DNA of 64,000 bases from Colwellia piezophila ATCC BAA-637 (GCF_000378625.1 NZ_KB905161.1:58244-122243), one strand, 5' to 3'. Shown: positions 9,483-19,519, numbered from the stretch's first letter. The notes: generated by a model from the letters alone, not told the origin. A program made the numbers and translations.

Positions 9483-11549
9483 TTATGCCTCCGAAACTTT
9501 TGCTGCATTAGGTGCAGAATCAGCCCCAGTATTAGTAAGAGCATCCGCCACCACAGCTGATTTAACCACAACTGCTTTTTTACGGCGATAGCGTTTATCA
9601 ACTATTGAAAGAATGCCACCAAAGCCCATGAAAATTGCGCCTAACCAAACCCAACGAACAAATGGCTTATAGTGTACTCGAATTGCCCAAGCACCACCGG
9701 GTAATGGATCCCCTAGTGCAACATAAACATCACGGAACAACCCGGCATCAATACCGGCTTCTGTCATGCCCATCGTTTGTACACGGTATACGCGTCGCTC
9801 AGGTTTGAGTAAAGTAACAAATTCACTTTCGTTTTCGCCAGTCACTTTATAGATATTGATTTGTCCTTGCTCGGCACTATAGTTTGGCCCTTCGACATGT
9901 TCAATGCCTTTGAACTCAATTTCATAACCTGAAACAGTGACTCTTTCGTTTAGCGACATTTTTACATTGGTTTCACTTTCATACATGGAAACAAGCGTGA
10001 CGCCAACAATAGTGATGGCAATACCTGCGTGAGCAGTTGCCATACCTAAATGACTAGTGGTTAATTTACCGGCTAATTGATATTGGTTTTTAACTTCTTT
10101 AACAACGACTAAGAAAACCCAAGTCGCTAAAGTTATCCCCATGGCAACCAAGGCATTGAATTCACCGCCGTAAACTACTGGGAACATTAAACCAAAGGCA
10201 ATACTAAATACTGAGGGTTTTAACAGTTGCCTGCGTAACTCACCTTTTTTGGCTTTTTTCCAACGAATTAAAGGACCAACGCCCATGAAGATAAAGAGAA
10301 TACTCATTATCGGGATAAAAACGGCATTAAAATAAGGAGGACCGACCGAGATTTTTCCATAACCTAAGGCATCAACCAATAATGGATACAGGGTACCAAG
10401 AAGTACCGTGACCGTAGCAATAACCAAAATCACATTACACAGTAGGAGCGCTGTTTCGCGGGAATAAAAGGCAAAACGAGAAAAGCTCGCCACCTTATTT
10501 GCTCGAAAGGCATACAAGGTTAACGATCCGCCCATTGCGATAGCCAACAGCACTAAAATAAAGATACCCCGTCCAGGGTCGGCAGCAAAAGAGTGCACAG
10601 AAGTAATCACCCCTGAGCGCACTAAGAATGTGCCTAATAAACTTAAACCAAAAGCAAATATTGCCAGTAAAATAGTCCAGTTTTTAAAGGTGCCACGTTT
10701 TTCTGTTACCGCTAAAGAGTGGATCAGTGCCGTGCCAACAAGCCAAGGCATAAAGGATGCATTTTCAACCGGATCCCAGAACCACCAGCCACCCCAGCCA
10801 AGTTCATAGTATGCCCACCAGCTACCAAGTGCGATACCTACTGTTAAGAACACCCAAGCACCAACCGTCCAAGGACGAGACCAACGTGCCCAAGCTGCAT
10901 CCATCTTGCCAGCCATTAACGCAGCAACGGCGAAAGCAAAGGCCACGGCAAAACCAACGTAGCCAAAATATAATAATGGTGGATGGATAATTAAACCAAC
11001 ATCTTGTAATAACGGGTTTAAATCTCGACCTTCCATGGGCACATTTGGCCATAAACGTTCAAATGGATTAGACGTTAATAAGGTAAAAGCGATAAACCCT
11101 ATGGCAATCATGCCCATAACGGCTAAAACACGAGAAATAAATTCTTCTTCAATACCCTTTGAGAACCGTGCAACCGCAGCAGTCCATGCAGTCAAGGAGA
11201 ACACCCACAATAATAAGGAGCCTTCATGACCACCCCACACGGCGCTTATTTTAAAATAATAAGGTAAATGGGTATTTGAATGACTAGCAATATACTTAAT
11301 AGAGAAATCATCGATGACAAAACTGTAAGCGAGAATAACAAGACTAATACCGGTAAAGAAAAACATCCCGTAAGTAAGCGGTTTAGCATAGGCCATCAGC
11401 TTTTTCAAAGAGCTCTGCTGTGCGCTATGAACGCCTATTAACGGGATCACGCTTAAGCAAATAGAAAATGCTAAAGCAATAATAAGGGCTAAGTGGCCAA
11501 GCTCTGGAATAAGCTCTGGCATTCTGGTTGCTACCAGGTCAGGTATCAT
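9483..11549 (-). CDS. ccmF: Heme lyase subunit CcmF
   Basis: A 688-aa polytopic inner-membrane protein that, with CcmH and CcmI, ligates heme from holo-CcmE to apocytochrome c. The tryptophan-rich heme-handling WWD motif is seen as WGGWWFWDPVENASF (252-266), with conserved periplasmic His residues around GGHEGS (107-112) and LIIHPPLLY (187-195). The C terminus has a large periplasmic loop and a final membrane segment. First gene of the minus-strand ccmFGHI-hemH run. Confidence 0.97.
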   Translation of the reverse strand: MIPDLVATRMPELIPELGHLALIIALAFSICLSVIPLIGVHSAQQSSLKKLMAYAKPLTYGMFFFTGISLVILAYSFVIDDFSIKYIASHSNTHLPYYFKISAVWGGHEGSLLLWVFSLTAWTAAVARFSKGIEEEFISRVLAVMGMIAIGFIAFTLLTSNPFERLWPNVPMEGRDLNPLLQDVGLIIHPPLLYFGYVGFAVAFAFAVAALMAGKMDAAWARWSRPWTVGAWVFLTVGIALGSWWAYYELGWGGWWFWDPVENASFMPWLVGTALIHSLAVTEKRGTFKNWTILLAIFAFGLSLLGTFLVRSGVITSVHSFAADPGRGIFILVLLAIAMGGSLTLYAFRANKVASFSRFAFYSRETALLLCNVILVIATVTVLLGTLYPLLVDALGYGKISVGPPYFNAVFIPIMSILFIFMGVGPLIRWKKAKKGELRRQLLKPSVFSIAFGLMFPVVYGGEFNALVAMGITLATWVFLVVVKEVKNQYQLAGKLTTSHLGMATAHAGIAITIVGVTLVSMYESETNVKMSLNERVTVSGYEIEFKGIEHVEGPNYSAEQGQINIYKVTGENESEFVTLLKPERRVYRVQTMGMTEAGIDAGLFRDVYVALGDPLPGGAWAIRVHYKPFVRWVWLGAIFMGFGGILSIVDKRYRRKKAVVVKSAVVADALTNTGADSAPNAAKVSEA

Positions 11550-11745
11550 CGGTTTCTCCGCTCTACTTCAAAAAACAATTAACCTACTTTTGTCGATTAA
11601 CAAATTAGGCTAAAAATTATCGCGTCATACTAACATTTTATCGGTCAAAATATTAATGTAAATTAGGTCACCAAGTTGTTTCATAATGTTACAACTTTTA
11701 AGGCGATGCTAATCTCGGCTATGGTATTATATCAGCCAAAGTGAT

Positions 11746-12012
11746 TATACCCATGATACCTCAAAATACGTATTTCAGGATATCTGAGCGATTCATGTTC
11801 AAGGCGCCTCTTTGTATTAAGGGTTGTTCCCTTAAAAAGAGAGGCAACGATGAACATGGTTTGCTCAGATATCCCCACAGGGCTGGTTTAGAAACGCTTT
11901 ATGCTACGTTATTGATTTCGACAATAGAATAACTATTCTCTTAAATCAATACCTTACCTAAAGGCGTTTCTAATTCCAGCTGAATCCTGCATTTTGAAGT
12001 AACATGCGTATA
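11746..12012. mobile_element. MITE-like element with 25-bp imperfect terminal inverted repeats
   Basis: The left end (11746-11770, TATACCCATGATACCTCAAAATACG) and the right end (11988-12012) are inverted copies differing at a few sites. Inside, GGATATCTGAGC at 11778-11789 pairs with 11863-11874, and further nested arms pair down to TTAAGGG/CCCTTAA. AGAAACGC/GCGTTTCT arms occupy the right half. There is no reading frame for a transposase. It sits between the divergent ccmF and ccmA promoters. The sub-20-base arms are given for reference; the whole is 267 bp. Confidence 0.65.
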
Positions 12013-12108
12013 TACTATCCATATCAAGAATTACTCGACCAACATACGCTAGAATTCACTCTGCTAGCTTAATGCGATAAACTTCTACTAAATATTGATA
12101 AATAATAA

Positions 12109-12771
12109 GTGAACACATTGCCAACACTAACTTCAACATCTTTGCTCAGTGCGGTAAATTTAACCTGCATCCGAGAAGAGCGCTTATTATTCGACGAATT
12201 ATCCATTGACATTCATGCCGGGGACATTGTGCAAGTTGAAGGGCCTAATGGCTCAGGAAAAACTAGCTTATTGCGTATTTTATCTGGCTTGTCTCAACCT
12301 TATGATGGTCAAGTTCAATATAAGGGGCAAGCTATACACCGCTGCAGAGAAGATTTTCATGAAAATTTATTATACTTCGGCCACTTAGCCGGAGTAAAAG
12401 GCGAACTGACCGCAGAAGAAAACCTTGATTTTAATTTAGCATTACATGGTAACAACAGCCAAGATAGCTTAGTTTACTTAGCTAAAGTAAACCTTTCAGG
12501 CTTTGAAGACAGTTTGGCGTCACATTTAAGTGCCGGTCAGCATAGACGTATTGCCTTAGCGCGCTTATATCAAAGTAACGCACCTATTTGGATTTTAGAT
12601 GAGCCTTTTACCGCCATTGACAAACAAGGTGTCGCTAGCTTGGAAAAATTGTTCGCTTTGCATGCACAGCGAGGCGGGTGTGTTATTTTAACCACCCACC
12701 AAGATTTAATAACTATTAAGGCCAAGCAAATCAAAAAAATCACCTTAGATTACAGCTTTGATAGTGCTTAA
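12109..12771 (+). CDS. ccmA: Heme exporter ATPase CcmA
   Basis: A 220-aa ABC ATPase of the CcmAB(CD) complex, which releases holo-CcmE from CcmC using ATP. Walker A is GPNGSGKT (45-52), the signature region is [13 protein letters not shown], and Walker B is IWILDEPF. The start is GTG, as no ATG precedes the conserved ANLTC-like strand (here [14 protein letters not shown]); the ribosome binding site is weak. First gene of the plus-strand ccmABCDE run. Confidence 0.95.
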   Translation: MNTLPTLTSTSLLSAVNLTCIREERLLFDELSIDIHAGDIVQVEGPNGSGKTSLLRILSGLSQPYDGQVQYKGQAIHRCREDFHENLLYFGHLAGVKGELTAEENLDFNLALHGNNSQDSLVYLAKVNLSGFEDSLASHLSAGQHRRIALARLYQSNAPIWILDEPFTAIDKQGVASLEKLFALHAQRGGCVILTTHQDLITIKAKQIKKITLDYSFDSA

Positions 12772-12818
12772 TATGTATTTCGCTGAGAGAGTTGAAATAG
12801 TTTAGAGAAAGTAACCTA

Positions 12819-13649
12819 ATGACCTTAAAAGCCCAGTCAGCCCAAGAGACTGAAGAAGTAGCCGCAATGAACGATAGTAATAAGCTTGTACATTCAAAGT
12901 TAGACAATTCAACGTTAGAGAATTCGGCCTTAGACACTTATTCCCTAGAAAGTAAGACACAGCCAACACTGCAACTTTCTTATCGTCATGCCTTTATGTT
13001 GGTATTAAAGCGCGATCTGCTCATTGCCATGCGCCATAAAGATGACATCATTAATCCGCTATTATTTTTTGTCATCGTCATCACCCTTTTCCCTTTAGGC
13101 ATAGGACCAGAAGCGCAAACATTAAGCCGTATTGCACCTGGAATTATTTGGGTAGCCGCTTTATTAGCGACGCTATTATCGTTAGACCGCCTATTTAAAT
13201 CCGATCATCTCGATGGCTCCCTTGAACAAATGCTGTTGAGTCCTCACCCAATATTTTTATTAGTATTGGCTAAAATATTTGCACATTGGTTAATAACGGG
13301 CTTGCCACTTATTTTGATAGCACCACTGTTAGCGGTATTGCTTCATCTCGATGAAAACAGTTACACCGCGTTAATATTGACGCTGTTATTAGGTACGCCA
13401 GTACTTAGCTTACTTGGTGCGGTTGGCGTAGCACTCACTGTTGGTATCAAAAAAGGTGGTGTATTACTGAGCTTGTTAGTACTACCACTATATATTCCAG
13501 TCTTAATTTTTGCCACCAGCGCGATAGACACTGCCGCTCTTGGCTTACCTTACAGCGGCCAACTTGCTATAATCGCCGCCTTATTCTTTGGATCTTTAAC
13601 GCTCGCCCCCTTTGCAGTTGGTGCGGCCCTAAAAGTGAGTACCAATTAA
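12819..13649 (+). CDS. ccmB: Heme exporter membrane protein CcmB
   Basis: A 276-aa six-segment inner-membrane partner of CcmA. The core (LVLKRDLLIAMRHKDDIINPLLFFVIVITLFPLGIGPE and onward) covers the usual 220 or so residues. It is preceded by about 50 polar, Ser/Thr/Glu-rich residues not typical of CcmB. An internal ATG at codon 16 would shorten but not remove this tail. The start at 12819 has an AGAGAAAG sequence 8 bp upstream. Confidence 0.94.
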   Translation: MTLKAQSAQETEEVAAMNDSNKLVHSKLDNSTLENSALDTYSLESKTQPTLQLSYRHAFMLVLKRDLLIAMRHKDDIINPLLFFVIVITLFPLGIGPEAQTLSRIAPGIIWVAALLATLLSLDRLFKSDHLDGSLEQMLLSPHPIFLLVLAKIFAHWLITGLPLILIAPLLAVLLHLDENSYTALILTLLLGTPVLSLLGAVGVALTVGIKKGGVLLSLLVLPLYIPVLIFATSAIDTAALGLPYSGQLAIIAALFFGSLTLAPFAVGAALKVSTN

Positions 13650-13784
13650 CATGATAGGCGGCACGTGGAAATGGTAACGCTCAATATAGACACAATAAAC
13701 ACGAAAGAGCACTGTTACTTTGCCATGAAAAACAACACAGTAATCCTGCCTTATTAACCGACAAAAAATAGTGAGAATAAATTA

Positions 13785-14531
13785 ATGTGGAAATGGTTAC
13801 ACCCGTACGCAAACCCTGAGGTTGCTTATCACTTCACCAATAAAGTATTACCTTGGTTAAGCGCTCTGGCAGCAATATTTTTAAGTATTGGCCTAGTTTG
13901 GGCCTTAGTATTTGCTCCGGCTGATTATCAGCAAGGGCATAGCTTTCGTATATTCTATGTGCATGTGCCTGCCGCCTCTTTATCCATGGGAATTTATTTT
14001 GCCATGGCTATCGCCGCCTTTAGTAGTTTAGTTTGGCAATTAAAACTTGCTGATGCCTCAGCTGCCGCAATGGCTCCCGTTGGCGCGGCGTTTACAGCTA
14101 TCGCATTAATTACCGGTGCGGCTTGGGGTAAACCTATGTGGGGCACATGGTGGATTTGGGATGCACGTTTAACCTCAGAGCTGATTTTGTTATTTTTGTA
14201 TTTAGGGGTCATTGCCTTACACAATGCTTTTGAAGACAAAAATTTAGCGGGTAAAGCTGCCGGCATATTAACCTTAGTTGGTGTTGTTAATATTCCAATT
14301 ATTAAATACTCGGTTGATTGGTGGAATACCCTTCATCAGGGCTCTACGGTTAGTAAATTGGGTAAGCCATCTATGTCTCTTGATATGTTGTGGCCATTTA
14401 TCTTTTCTTTTATCGGCTTTTCATTATTAGTTGGCGTCATTATTTGCCTTCGTTTTCGTAATGAAATTTTAGCGCGCAATAGCATTCGTCCTTGGGTGCG
14501 CAACTTAGTACAAGAACATACAACTAAATAA
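13785..14531 (+). CDS. ccmC: Heme exporter protein CcmC
   Basis: A 248-aa six-segment inner-membrane protein that loads heme onto CcmE. The WWD motif appears as GKPMWGTWWIWDARLTSELILLF (about 108-130), flanked by His residues in VHVPAASLS and NTLHQGSTV. Length is as in other gammaproteobacteria. A 135-bp gap separates it from ccmB, and no terminator is seen in that gap. Confidence 0.97.
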   Translation: MWKWLHPYANPEVAYHFTNKVLPWLSALAAIFLSIGLVWALVFAPADYQQGHSFRIFYVHVPAASLSMGIYFAMAIAAFSSLVWQLKLADASAAAMAPVGAAFTAIALITGAAWGKPMWGTWWIWDARLTSELILLFLYLGVIALHNAFEDKNLAGKAAGILTLVGVVNIPIIKYSVDWWNTLHQGSTVSKLGKPSMSLDMLWPFIFSFIGFSLLVGVIICLRFRNEILARNSIRPWVRNLVQEHTTK

Positions 14532-14559
14532 GAATGGCAACGTAGTAGGAGAGCACTCA

Positions 14560-14817
14560 ATGCAATTTAATAGTTTTAGCGATTTTATCGATATGGGCGG
14601 TTATGGCTTTTATGTCTGGCTATCTTTTGGTGCCACCGCTGTAATACTGACCCTTTTATTGATCAGCTCTAAGGCCGGTCATCAACAAATCATTAACCAA
14701 ATAGCTAAGCGCAAACAGCGTGAAGACAAGCTTAGACAAGCGCGAGCATTACGTAAGCAACAGAATGAACAACAAAGCGATCAACAAAATAAAGCATTAA
14801 ATGAGGTTACTGAATAA
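14560..14817 (+). CDS. ccmD: Heme exporter protein CcmD
   Basis: An 85-aa single-span membrane protein that stabilises the CcmC-CcmE complex. The family start [22 protein letters not shown] runs into the membrane segment, followed by a charged Gln/Arg/Lys-rich cytoplasmic tail. Its stop codon overlaps the ccmE ATG by one base. Confidence 0.93.
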   Translation: MQFNSFSDFIDMGGYGFYVWLSFGATAVILTLLLISSKAGHQQIINQIAKRKQREDKLRQARALRKQQNEQQSDQQNKALNEVTE

Positions 14818-15353
14818 TGAATCCACGCCGTAAAAAACGTCTCGCCGTTGTTGCCTCTGTACTGATTGGCATCGGGGCAGTCGCCGGACTTGTGTTATAT
14901 GCCTTAAGTCAAAATATTGATTTATTTTTCACTCCATCAGAGATCACCCAAGGTAAAAAAGAGACCGGCTTAAAGCCAAGTATCGGCCAACGTATCCGTA
15001 TTGGTGGTTTAGTGGTTCCTGGATCAGTAAGCCGTGATCCTGATAGCCTAAAGGTTTCCTTTAAGCTTAGTGATATGACCATGCCTATTGTATTCAAAGA
15101 CAGCGACATTATGATTACGGTATATTATGACGGAATTTTGCCTGACTTATTCCGTGAAGGACAGGGTATCGTTGCGAACGGTAGACTGGCAGAACATGCA
15201 CCGACAGGTTTAAGCATTGAAGCCAGTGAAGTATTGGCTAAACATGATGAGAATTATATGCCAGCTGAGTTAGCTGAAGCTGCAGGTAAAAAACATGAAA
15301 AAACCACTTACAGTGATAAGCAATTAGAAAGTAAAAAATCTACTGGTTATTAA
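14817..15353 (+). CDS. ccmE: Heme chaperone CcmE
   Basis: A 178-aa periplasmic heme chaperone with an N-terminal anchor ([26 protein letters not shown]) and OB-fold. The covalent heme-binding His is H143 in [11 protein letters not shown], with Y147 as the axial ligand region (HxxxY type). It ends with a short Lys/Ser tail. Last gene of ccmABCDE, followed by a strong terminator. Confidence 0.97.
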   Translation: MNPRRKKRLAVVASVLIGIGAVAGLVLYALSQNIDLFFTPSEITQGKKETGLKPSIGQRIRIGGLVVPGSVSRDPDSLKVSFKLSDMTMPIVFKDSDIMITVYYDGILPDLFREGQGIVANGRLAEHAPTGLSIEASEVLAKHDENYMPAELAEAAGKKHEKTTYSDKQLESKKSTGY

Positions 15354-15369
15354 TTAATAAATTGGACAC

Positions 15370-15399
15370 AAAAAAGGTGACATTAAGTCACCTTTTTTT
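15370..15399. terminator. ccmABCDE terminator
   Basis: AAGGTGAC-ATTAA-GTCACCTT stem with T run, about 17 bp after the ccmE stop; the opposite A run would also serve the convergent small gene. Confidence 0.88.
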
Positions 15400-15445
15400 A
15401 TTTGTCTTTGGGCGGTTTTAGCGACTTAGTCATAAACTTGTTAGG

Positions 15446-15661
15446 CTATGTCCAGCACTCATCAACGAGTTTATCACCCACGGTATTAATAAAATTAATT
15501 TCGCCTTCACACAGTGCAACGATAGTTTTTCCACGTTTAAAATCTTGTGGAATAATCATATCGCCATAGGCATTTAGTTTAAATGTCTGCGTTTTTGTGT
15601 ACATGGCTATGTCATTATCGCAACAGTAAATAACAGTCACCTTCCTTGCCGTTTCACTCAT
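15446..15661 (-). CDS. DUF2375/TIGR02922-type small protein
   Basis: A 71-aa cytoplasmic protein of unknown function. The start SETARKVTVIYCCDNDIAMY and the ending INFINTVGDKLVDECWT resemble, from memory, the DUF2375/TIGR02922 group of small proteins reported mainly from Colwellia and related Alteromonadales. No signal peptide or membrane segment is present. It has four Cys, including an adjacent CC pair. It lies alone between convergent ccmE and the nagKAP operon end. Confidence 0.75.
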   Translation of the reverse strand: MSETARKVTVIYCCDNDIAMYTKTQTFKLNAYGDMIIPQDFKRGKTIVALCEGEINFINTVGDKLVDECWT

Positions 15662-15883
15662 ATTTAAATCCTTTTAAAGTTCATTACTGCTCTCTGCTTA
15701 AACTGACGCTTAGCTTTATTTCTAATAAAACGTAAAGTGGTCAGCGCTTAAGCAGTGCGCCTATAATATTATGCTTGGACATGTCGGTCAACAGCGAAAA
15801 CAAGCAGACAGCCATGTTTTAAACATTAATAATTCATATCATAGCTCGTTCTTTTATATCAACTAAAGCAATGAATATTAGGC

Positions 15884-15931
15884 ATAAAAAAACCTCAAGT
15901 CATCCTAGTTAAAACAGGACTTCATTGAGGC
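15884..15931 (-). terminator. Probable terminator of nagK-nagA-nagP
   Basis: CCTCAAGTC pairs imperfectly with GACTTCATTGAGG around an inner CCT/AGG stem. On the minus strand it is followed by a T run. It lies about 60 bp beyond the nagP stop. The stretch between here and 15661 shows no further gene or clear site. Confidence 0.6.
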
Positions 15932-15988
15932 TTCTATTGTCTGTGTTTAAAATGCCATGTGATTACATTACATAATACTATGAGTAAA

Positions 15989-17311
15989 CTATTTCCAAGT
16001 CTTCATCTTACAGCCTTTGACCGCGTAGAATAAAATGAATAAGTAACAAGGCAACATCACAATGTAACCACTTTGAAGGTCAACCGCTTGTCCGCTGTTA
16101 CCACTGGTTATACTCCAAAATAATGGACCAAAAGCGCCGCCTGAAATACCCATCACTAATAGTGCCGAGCCAACACTGGTTAATTTACCCATGCCTGAGA
16201 GTGCTAGTGGGAAAATTGCCGGCCAAACAATTGCATTAGCAAGGCCTAAGAAAGCGATTAAAATTAAAGTGTCTGGTAACTGTGCGCCGCCTAAAATAAA
16301 CGATAACGAGTCAGCAATTGCAAAAGAGTTGTTATCACCAAAGAGAATAGCAAAACTTAAAATCAAACCTAAAACCGCTGATACCATTAATGCTTTTTGT
16401 TGTGAAATGAAACGTGGGATAAGGGCAATACCAAGGATATAACCAATTACCATACAACCCATGGTATATGAAGTCATCACACTATAGTTTTCAACACCAA
16501 GGGCTAGCGCAAACGCGCCAATAGTATCGCCAGCAATAACTTCTACCGCGACATACAAAAACAGTGCTACTACACCCAAGGCTAAGTTAGGGTGAGATAG
16601 TGCTTCTTTTAATTGACCTTTATGTGAGTCTGCACCTTCCTCTTCTTCGCTAGCGAGCTCAGGTAAAGGTGATTTTTTAACAGCAAAACCTAAAATACCC
16701 ATAAACAACGCCATACCAAGGTAAGGTAAAATTAATTTATCAGACATGGCATCAATTTGCGTTTGACTTAACTCTGTACCAACCGTATCGCTAAAGCCAC
16801 TGAGAATTAATGCGGTGAAAACGATTGGCGCAACCACGCCTGCACCTTTATTCAAGATACCCATCACTGAAATACGTGCTGCAGCAGACTCTTCTGGCCC
16901 GATACGTACCACATAAGGGTTAACTGCAGTTTGCAATAATGTTTGACCTGCCCCCATCACTAACTGAGCAAATAAGAATAATGCGAATATTTGTGTTTTA
17001 GCTGCAGGAATAAAAAGTAGACCGGCTAGCATCATTGTTGCCATACCCAAAGCCATGCCGTTTTTATAGCCTACTTTACGGATAATAGCGGCTGAAGGTA
17101 AGGCCGTGAAGGTTACGGCAATATAAAACGAGAATAAAATGAGCGAGGCCTGAAAGGGGGTTAATTGCAATATTTGCTGCAAGTAAGGCATTAATGAGCC
17201 ATTTAACCAGGTCGCAAAACCTAGAATAAAAAATAGTCCGGCGACAATGATCATCGGCACCGCATTACTCTGTTTTTTCTCTTGTTTTTCTTGCGTGAGT
17301 GACATTTCCAT
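15989..17311 (-). CDS. nagP: N-acetylglucosamine transporter NagP (MFS)
   Basis: A 440-aa major facilitator of the FHS/FucP-like group that imports GlcNAc across the inner membrane in Alteromonadales and Xanthomonadales. It has 12 hydrophobic segments, GFATWLNGSLMPYLQ after segment 1 and the QTAVNPYVVRIGPEESAAARIS loop typical of the group. The start at 17311 has GAGGAA upstream; an earlier in-frame ATG at 17404 would overlap nagA and add 31 non-conserved residues. Third gene of the NagR-controlled nagK-nagA-nagP run. Confidence 0.92.
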   Translation of the reverse strand: MEMSLTQEKQEKKQSNAVPMIIVAGLFFILGFATWLNGSLMPYLQQILQLTPFQASLILFSFYIAVTFTALPSAAIIRKVGYKNGMALGMATMMLAGLLFIPAAKTQIFALFLFAQLVMGAGQTLLQTAVNPYVVRIGPEESAAARISVMGILNKGAGVVAPIVFTALILSGFSDTVGTELSQTQIDAMSDKLILPYLGMALFMGILGFAVKKSPLPELASEEEEGADSHKGQLKEALSHPNLALGVVALFLYVAVEVIAGDTIGAFALALGVENYSVMTSYTMGCMVIGYILGIALIPRFISQQKALMVSAVLGLILSFAILFGDNNSFAIADSLSFILGGAQLPDTLILIAFLGLANAIVWPAIFPLALSGMGKLTSVGSALLVMGISGGAFGPLFWSITSGNSGQAVDLQSGYIVMLPCYLFILFYAVKGCKMKTWK

Positions 17312-17379
17312 AATTTCCTCGTTAACTTGCGTTATTGTTATAATTATTGCGTAAATTGAATAGGTAACTAAATTAGGTA

Positions 17380-18510
17380 TTAAATCTTTAACCCTGAAAT
17401 CCAAGTCTCTTTAACTGATAAATCATCATTTAGCACCACCATATCGGCTTGCATCCCTGGCTTTAATTCACCACGAATAACGGCTTGGTTTTGATATAAG
17501 TATTGTGCCGGATATAAACTCGCCATGCGCACGGCTTCCCCTAGCTCAATACCTAAATTTTTATGAGTATTCCTCACCGCGCTAGCCATATCTAGCGAAG
17601 AGCCGGCTAACTCGCCTGTAGTTGAAGTCAGCTTGCCATTATTAACATAAACAGTGCGATCGTATAAAGCGAACTCGGTTTGTGTGGTGCCAACTGGCGG
17701 CATGGCATCGGTGACTAAGAATATTTTGCCTTGTGGTTTAGCTTGTATCGCTAATTTACAACTGGCGTAATCAACATGGAAACCATCGACAATTAAACCA
17801 CAGCTAGTGTTGTTATTTAATAGCGCCGCACCAACAACCCCCGGTTCACGCCCTTGCAGTGGCGACATCGCATTAAATAGATGGGTAAAACCACTAGCAC
17901 CAGCATCGATAGCTTGTTGAGCGGTTTGATAATCTGCATTGGTGTGCCCTAGACAAACTTTAATACCCAAATTAACCAGTCGCTTGATATCTTCAGCACT
18001 GACAGTCTCGGGCGCTAGTGTAACAATGACTTGCCCAATATCTTGACGTGAAAGTACTTGCCACTCAACCGCTGAAATAGGACGGATATAATCAGCACAA
18101 TGTGTGCCTTTTTTCTCAACAGATAAATGCGGACCTTCAAAATGAATACCGATAATGCCTGGGACTGCCTCATCAATGGCTTGGGCAATAGCATCTGCCG
18201 CTTGCTGCATCACTTCAACAGTATCAGTGATAAGCGTTGGCATCATGGCGGTAGTGCCAAATTTAGCATGAGTAGACATAATGATTTTCAGGTTCTCAAC
18301 CGAAGGTGAGTCATTAAATAATACCCCACCGCCGCCATTCACTTGCAAGTCTATATAACCAGGAACCACTAATCCTTTTGCCACCACATCAAATTTACTG
18401 GTATCTTGGTCAATAGCAGTGATGGTACCGTCCACAATCGTCAACACCTGCTCACCGAGAAAAGCTTGTCCGTCAAAAAATCTTGGTGCATAAAAGCGCA
18501 TTTGTGTCAT
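17380..18510 (-). CDS. nagA: N-acetylglucosamine-6-phosphate deacetylase
   Basis: A 376-aa cytoplasmic amidohydrolase converting GlcNAc-6-P to GlcN-6-P. Metal and substrate motifs are present: GYIDLQVNGGGGVLFND, HFEGPHLS (metal-binding Glu), GHTNADYQTAQQAIDAGASGFTHLFNAM with metal His residues, and the catalytic Asp in VTDAMPP. Length is usual (about 380). It sits between nagK (50 bp) and nagP (69 bp). Confidence 0.97.
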   Translation of the reverse strand: MTQMRFYAPRFFDGQAFLGEQVLTIVDGTITAIDQDTSKFDVVAKGLVVPGYIDLQVNGGGGVLFNDSPSVENLKIIMSTHAKFGTTAMMPTLITDTVEVMQQAADAIAQAIDEAVPGIIGIHFEGPHLSVEKKGTHCADYIRPISAVEWQVLSRQDIGQVIVTLAPETVSAEDIKRLVNLGIKVCLGHTNADYQTAQQAIDAGASGFTHLFNAMSPLQGREPGVVGAALLNNNTSCGLIVDGFHVDYASCKLAIQAKPQGKIFLVTDAMPPVGTTQTEFALYDRTVYVNNGKLTSTTGELAGSSLDMASAVRNTHKNLGIELGEAVRMASLYPAQYLYQNQAVIRGELKPGMQADMVVLNDDLSVKETWISGLKI

Positions 18511-18560
18511 GAATTGTCCTAGATTATCAAGTTCAATGGGATAAATTTATTATATCGCCA

Positions 18561-19475
18561 TTATGCTGGTTTCTGTACAGACTCTTTGGCTTTTTGCTGC
18601 CTAGCGAAAAGCACAGCACCCACTTCAGGCGAATATAAAGGCTCAGTAAGATTCGTTTTAATATCATTAGCTAACCAAGACTTTAATCTCGGCGTTAAGC
18701 CGCCGAGCATAGATATACGTGGTGGTTTTTTTGCAGCTAAAGTGCGGCCAATACTATTGATATATTCCGCGCCTTCAGCAACTATTGCTAAAGCAACTTT
18801 ATCACCTACCTCGGCAGCATCGAAGACTAAATTGGCTTGCTGGGCATAGAAGGTGGCTTTTTGACTGGCGACGGCTTCGACTAAATCAGTATCGTCTTTA
18901 CAATTTAATTTTTTCAGCAGCACATCGGTCATCAAGCTTGGTTCGACTACGCCATCAAAGGATAATAGCACCTGCTTGACACCTTGCAGACCAAACCAAG
19001 CACCACTGCCTTTATCACCATGTGGAAAACCATGGGCACCGACAATAGTGTGCTCTTCGTTAACACAAACAAAACCACATGACCCCGTACCACTGATAAT
19101 AACAGCGCCGTCGCCACCATTATGGGCACCTAAACAAGCAATTAATAAATCAGTAGCCAAATGCATGGTTTTAAAAGGGTGCGACCAAGCGTTCATTTGC
19201 TCAAACAATACCGGTAAATTAACACCCGCCAAGCCAACGCCAGCGATTAATTCGTTCAGTTCGATATGGGCTAAACCTGCATCGGTTAACGCTAATTTAG
19301 CCGACTCGGTAATAGAGTTGGTCGCTTGTTCAAAGCCGTGTAATGGGTTACCGGGACCTGAAATGCCTGTACCAAGTATTTCATTATCTTTGTTCATAAT
19401 AATGGCTTTACATTTACTGCCACCACCATCAATACCTAAAAATAACTCATTGTTTTTATCACTACTTGTCAGCAT
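18561..19475 (-). CDS. nagK: N-acetylglucosamine kinase (BadF/BcrA ATPase family)
   Basis: A 304-aa ATP-dependent sugar kinase of the BadF/BadG/BcrA superfamily, the NagK type found in Shewanella and Colwellia in place of ROK-family NagK. Phosphate-binding motifs are LFLGIDGGGSKCKAII and VIISGTGSCGFV; the third is RISMLGGLTPRL. The start at 19475 has AGGATCGGT just upstream; an earlier ATG at 19499 lacks a ribosome binding site. First gene of the operon; the NagR site at 19534 overlaps its predicted promoter. Confidence 0.92.
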   Translation of the reverse strand: MLTSSDKNNELFLGIDGGGSKCKAIIMNKDNEILGTGISGPGNPLHGFEQATNSITESAKLALTDAGLAHIELNELIAGVGLAGVNLPVLFEQMNAWSHPFKTMHLATDLLIACLGAHNGGDGAVIISGTGSCGFVCVNEEHTIVGAHGFPHGDKGSGAWFGLQGVKQVLLSFDGVVEPSLMTDVLLKKLNCKDDTDLVEAVASQKATFYAQQANLVFDAAEVGDKVALAIVAEGAEYINSIGRTLAAKKPPRISMLGGLTPRLKSWLANDIKTNLTEPLYSPEVGAVLFARQQKAKESVQKPA

Positions 19476-19519
19476 ACCGATCCTATGTGAACTGTTCATA
19501 TAATAATTTTCGATTTTTC

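Noticed and set aside
10757-10990. Plus-strand frames inside ccmF, alaS, pgi, halogenase and similar long frames opposite known genes
   Set aside because: They lack ribosome binding sites and family features and mirror strongly supported genes on the other strand.
17312-17404. Longer N terminus for nagP
   Set aside because: It overlaps the nagA end, adds a non-conserved hydrophobic stretch and lacks a ribosome binding site.
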